Below, piece by piece: positions 60,373-64,000 of a DNA stretch of 64,000 nucleotides. The position numbers were made by a program, and so were the translations under genes. How positions within the stretch are numbered: the first letter of the stretch is position 1; each line of letters starts with the position of its first letter. The stretch spans positions 3,158,001 to 3,222,000 of the forward strand of contig NZ_CP121662.1 of assembly GCF_029714285.1 (NCBI RefSeq). Direction: 5' to 3'. The stretch comes from Rhizobium sp. CB3090. GTDB lineage: Bacteria > Pseudomonadota > Alphaproteobacteria > Rhizobiales > Rhizobiaceae. A model generated the notes under the pieces. It saw only the letters and a list, made by a program, of their open reading frames with translations. It did no database searches and was not told the DNA's origin.

Positions 60373-60467
60373 ATGATTGATTCGATCTAACGGAAGTTAA
60401 CATCCCTGACGGCGCCGGGATAGGAAGTAGCCTCTTTCAATTGTGGACGGCGCTTACCATTTTTCCC

Positions 60468-60498
60468 TTGACCTTCCAGTTACAGGAAGGTTCATAAG
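60468..60498 (+). promoter_or_regulatory. CueR/HmrR-type copper promoter
   Basis: A -35 box TTGACC (60468-60473) and a -10 box CATAAG (60493-60498) are separated by 19 bp. The dyad ACCTTCC-AGTTACA-GGAAGGT (60471-60491) fills the spacer. This over-long spacer with a central 21-bp dyad is diagnostic of MerR-family activation, and the sequence matches the CueR/HmrR consensus. Confidence 0.9.
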
Positions 60499-60534
60499 TT
60501 TATCCAAAGTCCGCTTCCGGGCGCTGGAGTTCCC

Positions 60535-63060
60535 ATGGCATTGCACGACGAACACGACCATCATCATCATCACGATGCGCCGCAGGATGCGGTCATCCGC
60601 GATCCCGTCTGCGGTATGACTGTCGATCCCAAGGCCGGCAAGCCGTCATTGGATTATCGCGGCCATACTGTCCACTTCTGCAGCGAAGGTTGCCGCAACA
60701 AATTCGAAGCAACGCCTGAAAACTATCTGACGGCCAAAGACCCTGTCTGCGGCATGGATGTCGACCGCTCAACCGCACGGCATTTCCTGAAACATGAGGG
60801 CGAGAAATTCTATTTCTGCTCCGCAGGCTGCAAGGCAAAGTTCGAGGCCGATCCCACCGCCTATCTCGATGGCAACAGGCCGGCGCCGGCGCCGATGCCG
60901 AAAGGCACGCGCTATACCTGCCCGATGCATCCAGAGGTCGTCAGCGACCATCCCGGCGATTGCCCCAAATGCGGCATGGCCCTGGAGCCGATGGGGGTAC
61001 CGGCCGCCGATGAAGGCCCGAACCCCGAACTTGTCGATTTCACCCGCCGCCTCTGGATCAGCGCCGCGCTGTCGCTGCCGCTGTTGATCCTTGCTATGGG
61101 GCCGATGCTCGGCCTGCCCCTGCGCGACCGGATCGGCGAGCCCGCCGCCACGTGGATCGAGCTGGTGCTGGCGACGCCGGTCGTGCTCTGGGCTGCCCTG
61201 CCCTTCTTCCGCCGCGCGTGGAATTCGGTTCTCAACCGCAGCCCCAACATGTGGACCCTGATCGGCCTCGGCGTCGGCACGGCCTATCTCTACAGCCTCG
61301 CGGCAACGCTGGCGCCTGGAATTTTCCCGATGAGCTTTCGCGGCCATGGCGAGGCTGTGCCTGTCTATTTCGAGGCAGCATCGGTCATCGTCGCCCTGGT
61401 CTTCGTCGGCCAGGTGCTGGAGCTGAAGGCGCGCGAGCGCACCGGCTCGGCAATCCGCGCGCTGCTCGACCTCGCGCCCAAGACCGCCCGCCGCATCGGC
61501 GCCGACGGCAGCGAGACCGATGTGCCTGTCGATGACATCCACACCGGCGATCGGCTGCGCGTGCGCCCCGGCGAGCGCGTGCCGGTGGACGGCTCCGTCA
61601 TCGACGGACAGTCGACCATCGACGAATCGATGATCACCGGCGAACCGCTGCCGGTCGAAAAGGCCGAGGGCGATGCGCTGACAGGCGGCACGATCAACAA
61701 GAACGGCACGCTGATCATGATTGCCGAAAAGGTCGGCGCCGACACGACGCTGTCACGCATTGTCGAGCTCGTCGCGAAGGCGCAGCGGTCCCGTGCGCCG
61801 ATCCAGACGATGGTCGACCGTGTTTCCGCCGTCTTCGTGCCCGCCGTCGTGGTCGCCGCCATCATCGCCTTCGCGGTCTGGGCCTTTGTCGGACCGGAGC
61901 CGAGGTTGGCGCATGCACTGCTTGCCGCCGTCGCCGTCCTGATCATCGCTTGCCCTTGCGCATTGGGGCTTGCAACGCCGATGTCGATCATGATCGCAAC
62001 CGGCCGAGGCGCGCAGGAGGGTGTGCTGGTGCGCGACGCCGAGGCGCTGGAGCTCTTCGCCAAGGTCGACGCGCTGATCGTCGACAAGACCGGCACCTTG
62101 ACCGAAGGCAGACCGAACTTGACCGATATTATCCCTGTCGCCGGTATGGATGAGGCCCGCCTGCTCTCGCTTGCCGCCAGCCTGGAACGCGGCTCCGAAC
62201 ATCCGCTGGCCGAGGCGATTGTCGCCGGCGCACAGGAGCGCGGCGCGAACCTCGTCGATATATCCGGCTTCGCGGCAAAGACCGGCAAGGGCGTGGAGGG
62301 TCGCGCCGGCGATACGACAATCGCTCTCGGCAATGCCGCGATGATGACCGATCTCGGCATTGCGATCGATGCGCTGCAGGCCGAAACCGAACGTCTGCGC
62401 AGGGAAGGCAAGACCGTGATGTTCGTCGTCGTCGACGATCGGTTGGCCGGCATTGTCGCTGTCGCCGACCGGATCAAGCCGACGACGGCGGCCGCCATCA
62501 AGGCGCTGCACGACAGCGGCCTGAAAATCATCATGGCGACCGGCGACAATGCTAAGACTGCCACGGCCGTTGCCGCCCATCTCGGCATCGACGAAGTGCG
62601 CGCCGACATGCTGCCAGAAAGCAAGAAGGCGCTGATCGACGAGCTGCGGGCCAAGGGCAACGTGGTCGCCATGGCCGGTGACGGCGTCAATGACGCCCCG
62701 GCGCTTGCCGCGGCCGATGTCGGCATCGCCATGGGCACCGGCGCCGATGTCGCGATGGAAAGCGCCGGCATCACCCTGGTCAAGGGCGACCTCAACGGCA
62801 TCGTCCGGGCGCGGCACCTTTCGGAAGCCACGATCCGCAACATCAAGCAAAACCTGGCCTTCGCCTTCGGCTACAATGCCCTCGGCGTGCCGCTTGCCGC
62901 AGGTGTGCTCTACCCGATCTTCGGCCTGTTGCTGTCGCCGATGATCGCGGCGGCCGCCATGAGCCTGTCCTCGGTTTCGGTCATCACCAACGCGCTGCGG
63001 CTCAGGCTAGAGCATCCCGCCCTCAGGTGGAACCACCTGAAGGCGGATAACATGCCCTAG
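60535..63060 (+). CDS. Copper-exporting P1B-type ATPase
   Basis: Heavy-metal P-type ATPase of 841 residues in the CopA/ActP group, exporting Cu(I) from the cytoplasm. The N-terminus is histidine-rich ([11 protein letters not shown]), then come two YHS domains (DPVCGM at about 23 and 69) and a heavy-metal-binding domain [26 protein letters not shown] near 127-152, instead of classical HMA domains. The catalytic parts are TGEPLPVEK, the metal motif CPC at 473-475, DKTGT with D517, SEHPLAEAI and [12 protein letters not shown]. The upstream MerR-type promoter and the following HmrR gene indicate copper control. Confidence 0.95.
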   Translation: MALHDEHDHHHHHDAPQDAVIRDPVCGMTVDPKAGKPSLDYRGHTVHFCSEGCRNKFEATPENYLTAKDPVCGMDVDRSTARHFLKHEGEKFYFCSAGCKAKFEADPTAYLDGNRPAPAPMPKGTRYTCPMHPEVVSDHPGDCPKCGMALEPMGVPAADEGPNPELVDFTRRLWISAALSLPLLILAMGPMLGLPLRDRIGEPAATWIELVLATPVVLWAALPFFRRAWNSVLNRSPNMWTLIGLGVGTAYLYSLAATLAPGIFPMSFRGHGEAVPVYFEAASVIVALVFVGQVLELKARERTGSAIRALLDLAPKTARRIGADGSETDVPVDDIHTGDRLRVRPGERVPVDGSVIDGQSTIDESMITGEPLPVEKAEGDALTGGTINKNGTLIMIAEKVGADTTLSRIVELVAKAQRSRAPIQTMVDRVSAVFVPAVVVAAIIAFAVWAFVGPEPRLAHALLAAVAVLIIACPCALGLATPMSIMIATGRGAQEGVLVRDAEALELFAKVDALIVDKTGTLTEGRPNLTDIIPVAGMDEARLLSLAASLERGSEHPLAEAIVAGAQERGANLVDISGFAAKTGKGVEGRAGDTTIALGNAAMMTDLGIAIDALQAETERLRREGKTVMFVVVDDRLAGIVAVADRIKPTTAAAIKALHDSGLKIIMATGDNAKTATAVAAHLGIDEVRADMLPESKKALIDELRAKGNVVAMAGDGVNDAPALAAADVGIAMGTGADVAMESAGITLVKGDLNGIVRARHLSEATIRNIKQNLAFAFGYNALGVPLAAGVLYPIFGLLLSPMIAAAAMSLSSVSVITNALRLRLEHPALRWNHLKADNMP

Positions 63061-63070
63061 ATTCAAAAGA

Positions 63071-63114
63071 CTAGAGCGACCTTTGTGCGTTCAAGCAAAC
63101 GCACGGCGCTCTAG
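63071..63114. repeat. Nested stem-loop between the ATPase and hmrR
   Basis: An outer CTAGAGCG/CGCTCTAG stem (63071-63078 with 63107-63114) encloses a GTGCGTT/AACGCAC stem (63085-63091 with 63098-63104). No T-run follows, so it is more likely an intergenic repeat or a mRNA-processing hairpin than a full terminator. Confidence 0.6.
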
Positions 63115-63133
63115 CGAAGTAAGGAGAGATCAC

Positions 63134-63520
63134 ATGAATATCGGCGAAGCATCAGGCCGCTCCGGCCTGCCGGCGAAGACGATCCGCTATTACGAGGATA
63201 TCGGCCTGATCCGCCCCGATCGCGGTGACAACGGCTATCGCGACTACGGTCCAGACGACGTGCACAAGCTGCGCTTCCTGCACCGCTCCCGCAGCCTCGG
63301 CTTCTCCGTCGACGAGTGTCGGCAACTGCTGGCGCTCTACGAAGACAAAAGCCGCGCCAGCGCCGACGTCAAGGAAATCGCCACCTCGAAGCTTACCGAG
63401 ATCGACCGCAAGATCCGCGAGCTGACCGAGCTACGCCGTACGCTGGAGCATCTGGTGCATGCCTGCCATGGCAACGAGAGGCCGGATTGCCCGATCTTGG
63501 AGGAGCTGTCGGAGGGGTGA
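63134..63520 (+). CDS. hmrR: Cu(I)-responsive MerR regulator, HmrR/CueR-like
   Basis: MerR-family activator of 128 residues. The helix-turn-helix and wing occupy residues 1-70 (NIGEASGRSGLPAKTIRYYEDIGLIRP); a dimerisation coiled coil follows at about 75-110. The copper-binding cysteines are in VHACHGNERPDCPIL near residue 112-120 (the C-x7-C spacing typical of CueR). It should activate the promoter at 60468-60498 when Cu(I) is bound. The ATG at 63134 has AAGGAG upstream and is the family start. Confidence 0.93.
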   Translation: MNIGEASGRSGLPAKTIRYYEDIGLIRPDRGDNGYRDYGPDDVHKLRFLHRSRSLGFSVDECRQLLALYEDKSRASADVKEIATSKLTEIDRKIRELTELRRTLEHLVHACHGNERPDCPILEELSEG

Positions 63521-63769
63521 GGCTACTGAACCACCCGCCCTCGCTCTTCGAGGCTCCGGCCTGCGGCCTCCGCACCTCAGAGTGAGGACTAATCTTCTCG
63601 CCCGCTGCCCTGACCTACCTTTGTTAACCTGAGCCTGCCGAAAGAGGACAAGCCGCAGTTTTAACGCCTTCCACTGCGCCCTCTCCGCCTCATCCTGAGG
63701 TGCCCAGACGATGAAGCGTCAGCGGAAGCGACTGGGCCTCGAAGGACGAGGCGGCCACCGCCCCTATCC
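63521..63769. repeat. Intergenic region with alphaproteobacterial repeat
   Basis: No gene is supported. Within it, a block near 63690-63755 contains CTCATCCTGAGGTGCC and, inverted, GGGCCTCGAAGGACGAG, the layout of a very common alphaproteobacterial intergenic repeat. It separates two convergent genes. Confidence 0.5.

Positions 63770-64000
<231 letters not shown>

Noticed and set aside
59696..60380. Several long frames opposite the DUF1612 gene
   Set aside because: High GC and repeated acidic codons produce mirror-image open frames; none has a domain or ribosome-binding site.

Overview
The window reads as a chromosomal, chromid or large-plasmid segment of an alphaproteobacterium of the Rhizobium/Agrobacterium group. 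This rests on high-GC codon use, ATGA/GTGA-coupled operons, RIME-like intergenic repeats, a PraR-type XRE regulator, an HmrR-type copper regulator and a gene of the RHE_PE00001 (DUF1612) family. No rRNA, tRNA, CRISPR array or intact insertion sequence was seen. About 56 protein genes are supported, one of them cut by the right edge.

Layout. 68-910 encodes a MipA/OmpV-like outer-membrane protein. 851-8855 (minus) is one tightly coupled nine-gene operon: HAD phosphatase, class III aminotransferase, arginase-fold protein, small DMT subunit, fatty acid desaturase, alpha/beta hydrolase, GNAT-type acyltransferase, second small DMT subunit and cyclopropane fatty acid synthase. It looks like a pathway for an amine-containing lipid or acylated amine that I cannot name. 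9009-11823 holds a two-component system and a small exported protein between two copies of a ~105-bp repeat. 11841-15350 holds a MocR regulator divergent from an EamA exporter, then a DUF1348 protein with its own TetR regulator and operator. 15346-15555 is a TetR C-terminal remnant and 15759-17096 a glucoamylase-like enzyme. 17103-21531 looks like a pipecolate/D-lysine catabolic set (DpkA-, AmaB- and AmaA-like) facing a stand-alone Lrp ligand-binding domain. 21753-27280 is a surface-polysaccharide locus (GT4, GT2, flippase, double alpha/beta hydrolase), followed by a second two-component system. 29457-31684 has a DnaB-like ATPase, a thioredoxin-fold peroxiredoxin and a small conserved protein. 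31913-35995 is an ABC importer with two tandem near-identical binding proteins. 36000-37118 is a long intergenic region with a candidate small RNA and conspicuous dyads before an XRE regulator.

The most unusual locus is 37931-42165. A SARP/BTAD-TPR regulator is followed by a 94-residue peptide whose C-terminus contains three QFD motifs exactly nine residues apart, then a YcaO protein and a TfuA protein, joined by GTGA and ATGA overlaps. This is the architecture of a ribosomally made, backbone-modified (probably thioamidated) peptide with an unfamiliar repeat core. The precursor, not the enzymes, is what I do not recognise.

The right third is dominated by export and stress genes: a TetR-controlled RmeAB/AcrAB-like RND pump (42770-48009), a zinc alcohol dehydrogenase, a FitAB/VapBC toxin-antitoxin pair with a perfect operator, an MdtABC-like RND system (49896-57636), an amidase, a DUF1612 protein, and a copper P1B-ATPase with its MerR regulator and a textbook MerR-type promoter. 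A thiolase gene runs off the right edge.
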